A stretch of 64,000 nt of DNA, taken from assembly GCA_945859605.1 (NCBI GenBank), contig OX243828.1:22532609-22596608 (forward strand), in the 5' to 3' direction. A program made the position numbers and the translations under genes. The notes below the pieces were generated by a model. That model saw only the letters and a program-made list of their open reading frames with translations, did not search any database and was not told the DNA's origin. Of the stretch, positions 1 through 12,500 are shown one piece after another. Origin of the DNA: Lumbricus rubellus. Its lineage: Eukaryota > Annelida > Clitellata > Crassiclitellata > Lumbricidae. The stretch's first letter is position 1. Each line of letters opens with the position of its first letter.

Positions 1-100
1 TCTTCACATTTGTCAATGAGTTGCACAGGTTTGGTGGTTTATGCTTGAATAGTGCAGCTTTAGTTAAACCATTGAAATCCTAGTCCCTATTTGTTTGTAT

Positions 101-395
101 GTGCACTTGTTATAGCGCCCCTTCAAGATCTCTACTCAGAGGCACTCCCGACTACAGCGTGGGGACTGCACCGGAGTTTCACACCTGGTGGTGTAGTGAG
201 TATGTTCGTTGCCTTGCAGCCGGAGGGTTGCAGGTTCGAATCCACCTCAAGTCGCCACGTAGGGACCGTGGGCAAGTCCTGCACTCGCAATTGCTCATGC
301 GCCTCGGCATGAAGCTCCGATTCAGTGTCCGCACTGTAGTCGGGAGTGCTTCTGAGTAGAAATCTTGAAGAGGGCGCTGTAACAAGTGCACATGA
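101..395. mobile_element. inverted pair of tRNA-derived SINE (family 1): tail fragment (-) 101-181, near-complete copy (+) 182-395
   Basis: The plus copy has a tRNA-like head with A box TGGTGTAGTG and B box GGTTCGAATCC, then the body and the tail GGGCGCTGTAACAAGTGCAC. The minus fragment is the reverse complement of that tail, so the two ends can pair as a hairpin of about 80 bp. Confidence 0.85.
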
Positions 396-507
396 CCACA
401 GTGACCCAGGTGTTCAATTTTTTTTAGCAGATTTTTGCAATTGAACAATTAGAAAGGAAACTGCTCATTTATCCCTTGTATTTACCCTGCTTCTTCTTCT
501 TTTCCAG

Positions 508-3500
508 GGATACGTTCTTGGAGCGCAAACCGGGCGAGTCTTCGAACGACCGGAACGATCGAATGATACGTGCGGCCACCTTGTGGTACGAAGCGCATTT
601 GAATGAGAAAGAATCGAGCAGACTCAAGGTGGTGCTGCTCACCAACGACGTCAACAACAAGACCTTGGCGAAAGAGCAAGGGATTTCCGTGTTCACAGGT
701 GATTCATCGCAGCTGTAGGAATATAATCTGAAATGAAGAATGCAAAGTTATGGTTGTGAAGCTATAAAAAAGTCTTTAGAAGATAAGTAAGTTAGTAAGT
801 ATGTTCTTCATTGAACCAACTACCTGCCTGAATAAATAACAATAATAACGGCAATTTAGATGACGCCGGAACGAGGCCGTACCACCGCAAGGGCGCCTCA
901 CAAATAGTTAACTGCAGGATGAGCCTTGGTAAAACAGATAAAATTTAAGCGCTGATATGAAAGAGTCCACTGAGGCGCCCAATCTGATGTCCGGTGGAAG
1001 ACAGTCCCAACATCGTAAGTTAGAATATACATGTAGCAACAATGCAACATGCATTCAAGATAGAATTATATAGCATTCTAAGTGGATTAGAATATAGCAT
1101 TCTAAGTGGATTAGATTCACTCTTTAGATACACCATGACTATTTTCTTGGCAGAAGATAAGGGGTGGTTTGCCATTGCCTTCCCCCCGTTTGCCATCCGT
1201 GCCCGTTCGTTCACCCTTCCATACGGAAAGGTTACTAACAGGTCGCACCACGAGAAGGTGGGCACGGTGGACTTTGGTTCGCCAGCCCAGGTCGGTTCCG
1301 AGTCTACGCTCCAATTGGAGTCGTCGGTCGGGTCTCCTCCCCGCTTTACTCAATTGAATGAGTGACTGACAAACCTTTGCGACCCAAAGAGGACCCGGAG
1401 GACTGGAAAAGGTCCGTTTTCATACCAATATTCAAGAAAGGAGACGCGAGAGAGTGTGGAAATTATCGAACGATAGCGATGATATCGCACACGAGCAAAA
1501 TACTTCTCAAAATAATCCACAAAAGAATGGAGAAGACAATCGAAAGGGAATTACCAACCAATCAAGCGGGATTTAGGAAGGCGCGAGGAACGCGCGATCA
1601 CATCGCCAATATAAGGTGGATTATGAAGAGACAGAGGGAATACGGGCAACAGGTGCATATGTGTTTTATAGACTACAGCAAGGCGTTTGATTGCATAGAC
1701 CATACACTACTGTGGCGGACACTAGTTGAGATGGGAATTCCGAAGCATTTGGTTAAACTACTAAAGGGCCTCTATGTGGATCAAGAAGCGGTAATAAGAA
1801 CTGAATATGGTGACACAGGGAAATTTAAAATAAGGAAAGGAGTGAGGCAGGGGTGCATTTTGTCCCCTTTCCTGTTCAATCTGTATGCCGAGAGAATTAT
1901 GAGGAGGGCTGGATTGGAGGAGGCAACAGAAGGGGTAAGGATAGCGGGGAAAATACTGAATAATCTGAGGTATGCCGATGATACGACATTATTGGCGAGT
2001 AAGAGGGACGACCTAGTCGAGTTAATAAGAAGAGTCAGGAAGGAAAGCGAAAAGGCGGGACTATACTTCAATGTAAAGAAAACAAAGGTTATGACAACTG
2101 CAACATGGAAAAACTTTGAGGTGGATGGAGAAACGATAGAGGTAGTATCGAGCTTCACATTCCTGGGATCTATGATAGAGAAGGAGGGAAGAAGTGATAT
2201 GGAAATAAGGAGGAGGGTAACAATGGGGAAAACGGCAATGAACGGTCTGGAAAAGATTTGGAAGGACAAATACGTGAGCAGGGGAACAAAGAAAAGACTG
2301 GTAAGAGCACTGATCTTCCCAGTCGTCCTATATGGATGCGAGACATGGACAAAGACACGGGATATGGAAAAGAAAATCAACGCGTGTGAGATGTGGATTT
2401 GGAGAAAGATGCTAAGGATTTCATGGACGGAGAAGAGAACTAACGAATCGGTGCGCGAGGAGCTCGGAATAGAGAGGGAGGAGACACTGCAGCAAACAGC
2501 AACTTGGAGGAAATTGAGCTACTTCGGCCATGTGATGAGATCTAACGGTTTGGAAAAGGAGCTGATGACGGCATGCGGTGAGGGACGGAGAAGATGCGGA
2601 AGACCAAGGAAGAAATGGTTGGATGAAGTACAGGAAAAGTCTGGCATGAGACTGGAGGAACTAAGAGAGGCGACTAGGGAGAGGATCAACTGGAGAAGAT
2701 GCACCAGGGCTTTCGCCAGAGCTCCAGTAGCTGACGGCACCAGGTGACCAGGTGAAGTGGATTAGAATATAGCATTCTAAGTAGATTAGACTATAGCATT
2801 CTAAGTAGATTAAAATATAGCATTCTATGTAGATTAGAAAAAAGCATTCTAGGTAGATTAGAACTTGTTTTTCTATCCGCACTTTGGTCAATCAATCACA
2901 TGAATTTATATAGCGCCCCTTCAAGATCGCTACTCAGAGGCACTTAGCACCTGGCGAAGATGCTTTGGATGAAATGTGACATTCTAATTAATTAGATTAG
3001 AACGTGTGTATGAATCTTCGGTGGTGTTGTTGTTTTCAGTTCACGAATACGTTAAAAGTCTGGAAGGTTGCGATGAACTCGTCGACCGCCTGTCAACAAT
3101 CGATTTGGATTTGGTAAGAAGCCGTTCATTTCTTTTACTTTCACTCTTCGGCATAAAACTCCAATACAGTGTGGGGCGTGGTGGTGTAGCGGGTATGTTC
3201 ATTGCCTTGCAGCCGGAGGGTTGCAGGTTCGAATCCACCTCAAGCTGCACGGTCGGCCTGTAACATGGAGAGTATGGGGGTTCGATACGAGGCAGTTACT
3301 GTTTAGTGACGTTGAGCAAGTCCTTCGCTTACAATTGCTCTGCAATGTAATTGCAATTGAGCCGTCAAGGCATGGGTACTTCTGAGCTTTGTATGAAGGA
3401 AAATACCAAATTGCTGCTGTATTGTATTGTATTGTATTGTATTGTATTGTAGGTGACCGAGAGCAACAAAGATCTGTATCCTGAGCACTTGGCTCTGTCG

Positions 3501-6500
3501 GAGATTTCGAGGGGATTGAAATGCGGTGACTATATCCAGGGTTCGTTTCAAGCCAGCCGAGAAAACTATCTGGAAGCCAACGTCAATGTTCATGACGCCA
3601 ACGAACCGGTTTGTTGTTTTGATTACCTTTAACCCTTTGAACCCGAAGGGCTGGTTTTTCTAGCCCGTTATCTATAGAGTTACGGGGGCTCCGGGTTCAA
3701 AGGGTTAAATTTTCTAACCCTGTTCTCGGTTAAAGATCTGCTTTTAAAAACACCATTTAATTATAATATTTATAATAATTTAGTATTCTTTATTGAACAA
3801 TCCGGTAGACAGACCACAACTGGTTACAGTGTACAGTTATGCAATTGAAAGAATTCACAAGAATTGTGGGGCACGGTGGTGTAGTGGTGGCGTCGTTGCC
3901 TTGGAGTCGGAAGGTTCGATGTTTGAATCCACCTTGCCGCGTAAGGACCTTGGGCAAGTCCTTCACTCACAATTGCTCAGCGCTTCGGTGTGAAACTTCG
4001 ATGCAGTGTCCGCTCTGCATTCGGGAGCGCCTCTGAGCAGAGAGAGCTTGAAGGGGCGCTATAACAAGTGCACATACAAACAATACAAACAAACCAGTTA
4101 CAGTATACAGTTATGCAATTGAGACAATTCACAAGAACGCAAATGACAGAAGACATTCATCTTAACTACCAGTGTGTTTTGTTTGTTGTATCTGTGAAGG
4201 TATTCATTCAAGGCAGGGCCAACTTAAATCGTGCAGTACACGACGACATTGTGGCAATCGAGATTCTTCCTGAGTCGGAATGGACGTGCCCCAGTTCGCT
4301 CGTAATCGAAGATGTGGAAGAAAAACCCGATGAAGATGCGGACAAAGATGTGCGTGTTTTATGGAAGTCTTTTGTTTCTGCAATATTTATTGTATCTAAG
4401 TTCTTTTGTTCCCAGATGTAGCAGATGCAATTCTTACGAATTTGACTATTTATTTAATTTGTAATTCATGATATCAACCGTTTAGCCATCAGTTAAAATT
4501 GCACGTGTAAATAGGTGTCCCTGTTAGCGAGATATTCATCCCTTAGGGCCTTTCTTGTTACCATCCGATCTTGTGAAGCATTTTGTACTATGACTACTGT
4601 TTATGGTTGATGGTTACAATAAATGAATTGAAATTGAATTGAAATTAATTTGAGTGACTATTAGAAGGTAATCTGATTAAATTAAGTGGTGTTTAGTTGT
4701 TTGAGTGGGGCTTAAATATGATAGAGATTAGGCATTGAAGATTACAGTTTATTTACAAAACTAGAGACGTGTGATAGGAGGGCCTGTCATGTACATTACC
4801 TAGCAATGGAAATAACAAACCAATAAGGTTGTTTATTATTATTTTTTTATATATTTTTTTAATATTTCAAAATATTTTTGCAACACTGGAATTGATGTCA
4901 TTTCATGTACTAGTATTACCACAGTAGTATCTATAAACCAAAGTTCCTTTTGTTACATGTATAACACACATCAGCTGTATGCCTCTGTTTACCTTCTTGA
5001 GATGTTTTACATGTAACATAATTATGGCATCTGATAAATTACATTTCTGCTGGTTTCAGGATACCCTAATAAAGTCCAAAACTTTAAACAAAGTTCGTAG
5101 CAAGCAATCTCAAAAAGTTCGCAGTGGCCGAGTCGTTGGAATAGTAAAGCGAAACTGGAGACAGTATTGCGGCATGCTTCAGAAGTCGCTCATTCAAGGG
5201 GTAAGCTATCGAGATTAATTGATAAATTAATTAGATTTCTGTTTTTCTAATCACTTTTTTGCTTAGACCTGCACAGTGCACGGCTCCTCTGTAGATCCTG
5301 TTTTTATCCACTGTATCGGATCATTCAGAGTCGTACAATGAAATTTATTCGATATTGCTGCGACTCGTATTATTCACTCCTTGACTATTGCAACTCGGTC
5401 CTCACAGGCTAGCTGAAATTCTGGATATGACAGTTTCAGTTCAGTCTCAACTGTGCTGCCCAAATTGATGCTAAACTGCCGACATGCTCAGTGATCACAT
5501 TTTTCACTCTGTACTGTGCACTGGCTTCTTGTCAATGACAGGATGACCTTCAAAACCTCCTCATCTTGGGAAGAGCTTTGATGGACTACATCAGAGAGCT
5601 CTGCGTTCCTGTTTTTTCCACTCGACCGGTTGACGGCTATTGGATTCAACATCCCTTGGAGAGAATTTTTGGTTCCACACTCCCTTACAATGATTAGGGC
5701 ACGTCATGCATTGGACCATCATTTTACATCTGTTACTCCTATCTGAGTTCCCTAGTGGATGCAAATGAAGCCAAAATATCAAAACTTATTTCTGCCATGT
5801 AGGGATTTTGACTATTTATACAGTCTCTTTAAATACCAATAGACTGTTATTCATCGCTAAAGGTTTCCCATTTCCATTTTACATTGATTGCATTTACTGA
5901 GTTACAGTTTTGTTCTTAAGTGTGTTGATTTCTCTGTTGTAGGCTTCAAGGCATTTGTTTGTGCCGGCCGAGCGTAGAATACCAAAGATACGAATCGAGA
6001 CACGTCAGGCAACGTTGCTTGAAGGCCAGCGTATCGTGGTAGCTATCGACTGCTGGCCGAGACAGTCAAGATATCCACAGGTATCTAAATTATCCACAGG
6101 TATCTAAATGGCTTTTGGGCTTTTAATTGTATATCTGTTGGTGATTTTCATGCTGGTTTGCATAACTACACTGCACTGAAAGGTGTGGATTTTAGTCTAG
6201 AAATTCTGATAATGTGCTCTGTATATAATAAACGTTTGGTTTAATTAAATTGTAATTTCTAAGTTTACATGCATCCGTAAGTACTAAGATAAAGTTTGTG
6301 GTGGGTTCGATACCTTGGAGCTGGAGGGTTCCAGGTTCGAATCCACCTCAAGCCACCGCGTAGGGACCTTTCACTCGCAATTTCTTTCAGTGTGAAACTC
6401 CGATGCAGTGTCCGCGCTGTAGTCGGGAGTGCTTCTGAGAAGATAGATGTTAGGGGCGCTATAGCAAATATGAGATATAAAGCTGACTGGTGGAATGACT

Positions 6501-9500
6501 ATTTGCTAAAGTGGTGTGATGGGAGTTGTTGGATAGGGAGAATAGTTTTTTCTTAGACAGTGGTTTGTTATTGACGTTAGCTCAGTGTTCATTCTGACAC
6601 TGTTCTGCTGAAATCTAGGGTCACTTCGTCAGAAGACTCGGTGAAATCGGTGACAAGGACACGGAAAACGAAGTCCTGCTGTTGGAACACGATATTCCAC
6701 ATTCCGTTTTCTCAGAGGCCGTTCTCCAGTGTCTTCCCAAACTGCCGTGGATCATCGCACCTGAGGTTTGCCCCTGAATGCCTCCATTGTAATATGTTTG
6801 GATGCGTGTTTTGTGGTTTTAGAGATCACCAATTTTCACGGTCATAGTTCTAAGATATTTTGCTTGATTTGATTTCTTTTGCTTCTTTAATTAATTATTA
6901 TTAAACTAGCGATAATTAAATCTTACAGACTTTGCCTAGCACTACTATTCCTTTATTGCTCAATGCACAGACTAGACTCATTGATACAAACCATCAAGGT
7001 ACAAAACTCCAGTTTAAAGTACCTTCTCATGCTGAGGATGATTGTAGCTCGGCTCTTTCTTCCGCTAGAGATTCTTGCACTGTGTCACCGTTCTTTATGT
7101 TGCAGGACGTTGCGAAACGTCTCGACCTGCGCGATGTCTGCATCTGCAGCGTTGATCCGCCCGGTTGTACGGATATCGACGACGCGCTGCACTGTCGCCC
7201 TCTACCGAACGGAAACTTCGAAGTGCGTTGCTCGTTCTTTCTAGAAAAAATTCCGAATGTTAAGTTGAGACACCGACGGTACTAATTACTAAATCTGCTG
7301 GTGCACTATTATAGAAAATGGGATTTTCAGTTATTGTCAGATTGAACGAGAGTAGTTTGTTGTGCCTTAAATAAATTTGTTGAAAAATGGCAGTTTTCTC
7401 TATGTTTGAATTTTCTTTGTGCCAGCTAAATTATTGTAAACTGCATCATAAGATGCTTAGACTTGAACGTAGGTGTGTGTGCGTGTTTGTGTGTGCGTGC
7501 TTGTGTAGAATACGCTAATTTTGATTGGCTGCCTTAAGATAGCCTGATTAAGAATTTTAATTGATTTTAGCTATTTAAGCATTCTTATTTTTGATTTAAA
7601 CATTCTTATTTTTGGTTAAAACATTCTTATTTTTGGTTAAAACATTATTTTTGGTTAAAACATTATTTTTTGTGCGCATAGGTTGGCGTTCATATAGCCG
7701 ACGTTTCTCACTTCATTCGTCCTGGTACGGCCATCGATAGGGAAGCAGCGTCTCGTGGAACTACGGTCTACCTCATCGACAAAGTCAGTTGTTCGTTTTT
7801 GCACTGTAACCATAACCATCAAGTTTATTTTATAAAAAAATGGCCTGCCAGGCCTCAAAAATGGCCTTCATCTCTAAAAGTATTATTTTAATATATGAAA
7901 AAATTGACAATTTGGACAAGATAGAACATATAATTTTTTTCTATTACAAATTATTTTATTTTGACGTCTATAACTAACATAAAACATTAAATTTTGATTC
8001 AATGATAACAATTTTATATGCTTTTAGTTAATTAAATTTAGCATTGTGGACTCTAAATGCCCTAATGTCCTTTAACTAAGAAAAAGTGGCCCTATTGTCC
8101 TCCAACTTAGAAAAAGTGGCCCTACCATCAAAAAAGGTTGGGAACCACTGGGTTAGGGCCAATTATGTACACTGAACTTTGTAAGGAGGACATTTATCAA
8201 ATTCCAGTAGTATTGTTTCGCGTTGTCATTCCAATTGTATTGTATTGTATTGTTGTAGCAAGTAACTGAAATGCATGGCACGGCAGGGAGTTGTTAGTCT
8301 CATATGCAGACAGGTATTCACCTCGAATATGTTAAGTTTGTTCACTCTGTTTTGTTTGTCTTGTAGAGAATTGACATGGTGCCTGAACTGCTGAGTTCCA
8401 ATCTGTGTTCGCTTCGCGGAGGAGAAGAAAGGTAATAATTCTTGGAATGGCCTTCCTCTGACACTCCGCTCTCTTTCTAAAAATCCTTCTCAGGCTTTCC
8501 TCTGTCATCTTAGGACAGTTTTATGTGGCTGTGATGAGGTTGGGAGCGCCTCTAAGTAGCCCTCTTGAAGAAGCACTATGTAAATGCATGCAATGAATGA
8601 ATGAATTAACCAAAACACTGCTGTATGTATGTATGTATGTGCACTTGTTATAGCGCCCCTTCAAGCTCTCTCTACTCAGAGGCGCTCCCGATGCAGAGCG
8701 GACACTGCATCGGAGTTTCACGCCGAAGCGCTGAGCAATTGTAAGTGAAGGACTTGCCTAAGGTCCTTACGCAGGGAGGTGGATTCGAACCTCGGACCTT
8801 CCGGCTCCAAGGCAAGGACGCCACCACTAGACCACCGCGCCCCTAGTTCAGAACATGTATCTCCCGTTACGCTAGATCTCCCTCTAGAACTCCTTATCAA
8901 GAGATGGTATGCATAGATGGAGAGGACTCCATCTTTGCATACCATCTCTTTTACCAACTCACTTCAGTCTGTGATCTGTAAGGTCTCAGTTGAATTTGGA
9001 TCCACGTTCAGTCTATGTGTTTATCAGAATTCATTTCATAATTCTATTGCAGAAGAATTTCAATGTTGTATCGTATATTCATTTATTGCTTAATCGCATT
9101 GACAAAAATGCGATATGTTATGAGATCTATACGTCTTTGTGTATGTATGCAAAAGTTGCTTCAATTCAAGTGAGCTACTGTTAAACATTTTTCCATCTTA
9201 TTTAAAGAAACAGTCTCTGTATTTGGTATTACATGTAGTTTTTATCATTGTAATATACCTACTAGAGTGGCTAGATACTCCAGTCGTGGAATGAAGTGCC
9301 TAGCATCTCTGAGCAGGGCCGGATTAAGGCATGTTCAATATGTTCGGCCGAACAGGGGCACACTTTAAGGGGCCCCCACACATGCGAAAAAACAATTTTT
9401 TTTGAGACAAAGTTGGTATATTCTGACGAAATTTCGACCAAGCGACAAAAAAATTCAGCAACTCAGCATCTGTGTTGTTTCGGACGGGAAAAATTGGTAT

Positions 9501-12500
9501 GTCCTAAAGGAATTTCGACCAAACAGCTAAAAAAAGTCATCGGATTTTTCAATTGAAGATCCCCCAAAATTTTCTGAACAGGGCCGCCACATTTCTTAAT
9601 CCGGCCCTGTCTCTGAGAGAGAAAATGGTTGAAACGCATGCGTTTGACTCTGCAATTTGGTCTATCCCCTGAAACAATTAACTTTTTATTTCAACATTAA
9701 CTATAACTGATATTGATTTTTTGTGATGTTGGTAACAATGATGTTGTTGTTCGATGTCGAAGGTTTGCGTTCAGCGCTATTTGGGAAATAACGAAAGACG
9801 CGGAAGTCGTTTCGTGCAAGTTTGCGAAGACGATCATCAAATCCAAGGTCTACTGCGACTTTTTTTAATGATTTTTAGAGCTTAAAGTGTAGAAAGGTTC
9901 TGTATTTTAGCCGAATTATGTGACCAAAAGAAAGATTTATTCATTCCTTCATTCCGAAAACTTATATAGCGCCCCTTCAAGAAGCCTACTCAGAGGCGCT
10001 CCCAGCCCAGCCATGGCTAACAAGATAGGTAAATCTATAGATTTAACATTAGTTCCGAGTATTTTTGAAGTTGGGTCATAAAGACGTAAAGAACCGCTTT
10101 CTTATGTAGCCTTTCCTTTGCGGGGAGGAGGTGGTAGAACGCATTGGTTAACACGCTGGCATGGAGAGCGAGAGGTAACGAGTTCGAGCCCCTGTTGGGC
10201 GGACATGCTACGTAGGCTGCTATTAGCGTCGTGTATTGCAGGCGTACTGTTTATTATTTAAGTTTGATGTTAATTAAGATTACTGCATAACTTGTACATG
10301 TAAAGTGCAGTGCGTTTGCAGGCGTTGCATTAAAAAAAACTTAAATATTATTTTTATATTTCTGTTAGAATCGGCAGCTTGTCGCTTTGCTTTGTTTGTA
10401 TACATGTGCACTTGTTATAGCGCCCCTTCAATCTCTCTACTCAGAGGCGCTCCCAACTACAGAGCGGACGCTGCATCGGAGTTTCATGCCGAAGCGCATG
10501 AGCAATTGCGAGTGAAGGACTTGCCCAAGGTCCCTACTCAACTTTACGTTAATATTTTATGGTTTGTGGGCTACACGAGTACACGTGTGATGTGTTGCAG
10601 GCTGCTCTGACTTACGCCGAGGCACAGATGAAAATTGATGATCCGATGCAGACGGACGATGTGGCCGTCAGCCTGCGCCAGTTGAACGCTCTTGCCAAGA
10701 TCCTGAAACGAAAGAGGATCGAAAGTGGGTAAGAACGATCAAGTCTCGTTAACCCTTTACCCGTTTGCCCAGAGAATATCCGCTGACAACACAGGCTTAA
10801 CCCTTTAATGCCGGAGGGTATAGGATTTTTCACACCATTTACTACCATCTCGGCATTAAAGGGTTAACAGAAAAAATGAACGGGTAAAGGGTTAATTATT
10901 ATCAGATTAAGGGGTTTAGGGTAATGGTAACGCTGTGGCACGAAGAGCGCATGGACGCCAGATCACTTACTGCTACCCTCTCAAATTTTGACTCGGCCTT
11001 CCATTCGGCAGATGGCATTGGTAAATTGAACAGTGGGACGTGATGATGAACGCCTTGCATCGCTGCCAAACAGTTAAATTCGACTCCTGTAATGACTTGT
11101 GATCATCTATTTATACCATGAATTGTAATCATATTGCAGTGAACTCTGCCACTGGTTGCACTCTGCCAGTCCCAAGCCTGGATAAAGGAGGAGGCGTTGC
11201 TAATGGTCTTTGTTATCACCCAGTGACTTTAAACTGCAACTACTGACATACATACATACTGCAGTGTGTCCAGTTTGAGATTAAGCGAAAGTTACTATGA
11301 CACATCTGGAAAAACTAAGTGACCAATGCTTCTAGAAAGGTGACCTAGTAGTGCATATTTGCTAGTTGTGTCCGCACATGACTTGAATTGAATTTTTACT
11401 TTATGAGTTTTTTTGTTTTGTTTTTAACTGCATTGTGTGAATGTTCTCCTTTCCAGGGCATTAACCCTTGCTTCTCCTGAGATCCGTTTTCATATCGACA
11501 GTGAAACTCACGATCCTATCGATGTGCAAGCAAAGGAGCTGAGGTAACCAACTCAATTCTCACACGAGTTCTTCGATTTTGCTATGTCATGAATACTTAC
11601 ATTTAAATGTATGTTTGTTAATGTAGCGTGTACATTAATTTATCGAATTAACTGCTGTTGATATATTTTATTTATTTCTTGGATTCAATATAGCGCCCCT
11701 TCATGCTTGCTACTCAGAGGCGTTCATGACTACAACGCGGATACTGCGTCAGAGTTTCAGGCTGAAGTGCTCTAGCAATTGCGAGTGAAGGACTTGCTCA
11801 AGGTTCTTACTCGATGGCTTGAGATGGATTCGAACCTGGAACCCTCCGGCTCCAAGGTACTGAACATACCCACTACACCACTGCGTCCCTACAATGAACA
11901 GTTAGCACTTAACAATACTTCATACTTCTTATATTATATAATTATAATTATATATTACAGGTGAATAATAATAATAATAATGTTTTTTATATTATATATG
12001 TTTGCTAAATTTTAATGTTAGAAGAATTTACAGTGACTTTTCCTATTTTAACAGGGAAACGAATTCCATGGTAGAGGAGTTCATGTTGTTGGCCAACATC
12101 TACACAGCGAAGAAGACGCTGGAGGAATTTCCAAACTGTGCAGTCCTACGACGTCATCCAGCTCCACCTCTTACGAATTACGACCCTATCATCAGAGTGG
12201 CTAAGAATAAGGTTAATTGTTTTTAGGTTAATTGTTATTGGTTAATAGGTCAATTGTTATCAATAGTTAATAGGTTAATTGTAATATTATTTTATTATTA
12301 TCTCGTAAGGTGTGTTCACTGGCCTAGTTAGCTACACCGGTAAGCGAGAGCGGCATTCGTCTGTTGGATACAATGGACTGCGGTTCAAGGCCTGGGCTGG
12401 GAGTTGACATTCAGAGATTTATCTCGGGCTAGCACGTGTGGGACGCGGTTGCGCAAGCTGCTGCGGAGCGACCTTGGCAAGTTGCTTGTAAACCCATCAT

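Noticed and set aside
1362..2747. Host gene encoding a reverse transcriptase
   Set aside because: RTE-type motifs, missing endonuclease, single copy in an intron with repeats on both sides: a LINE.
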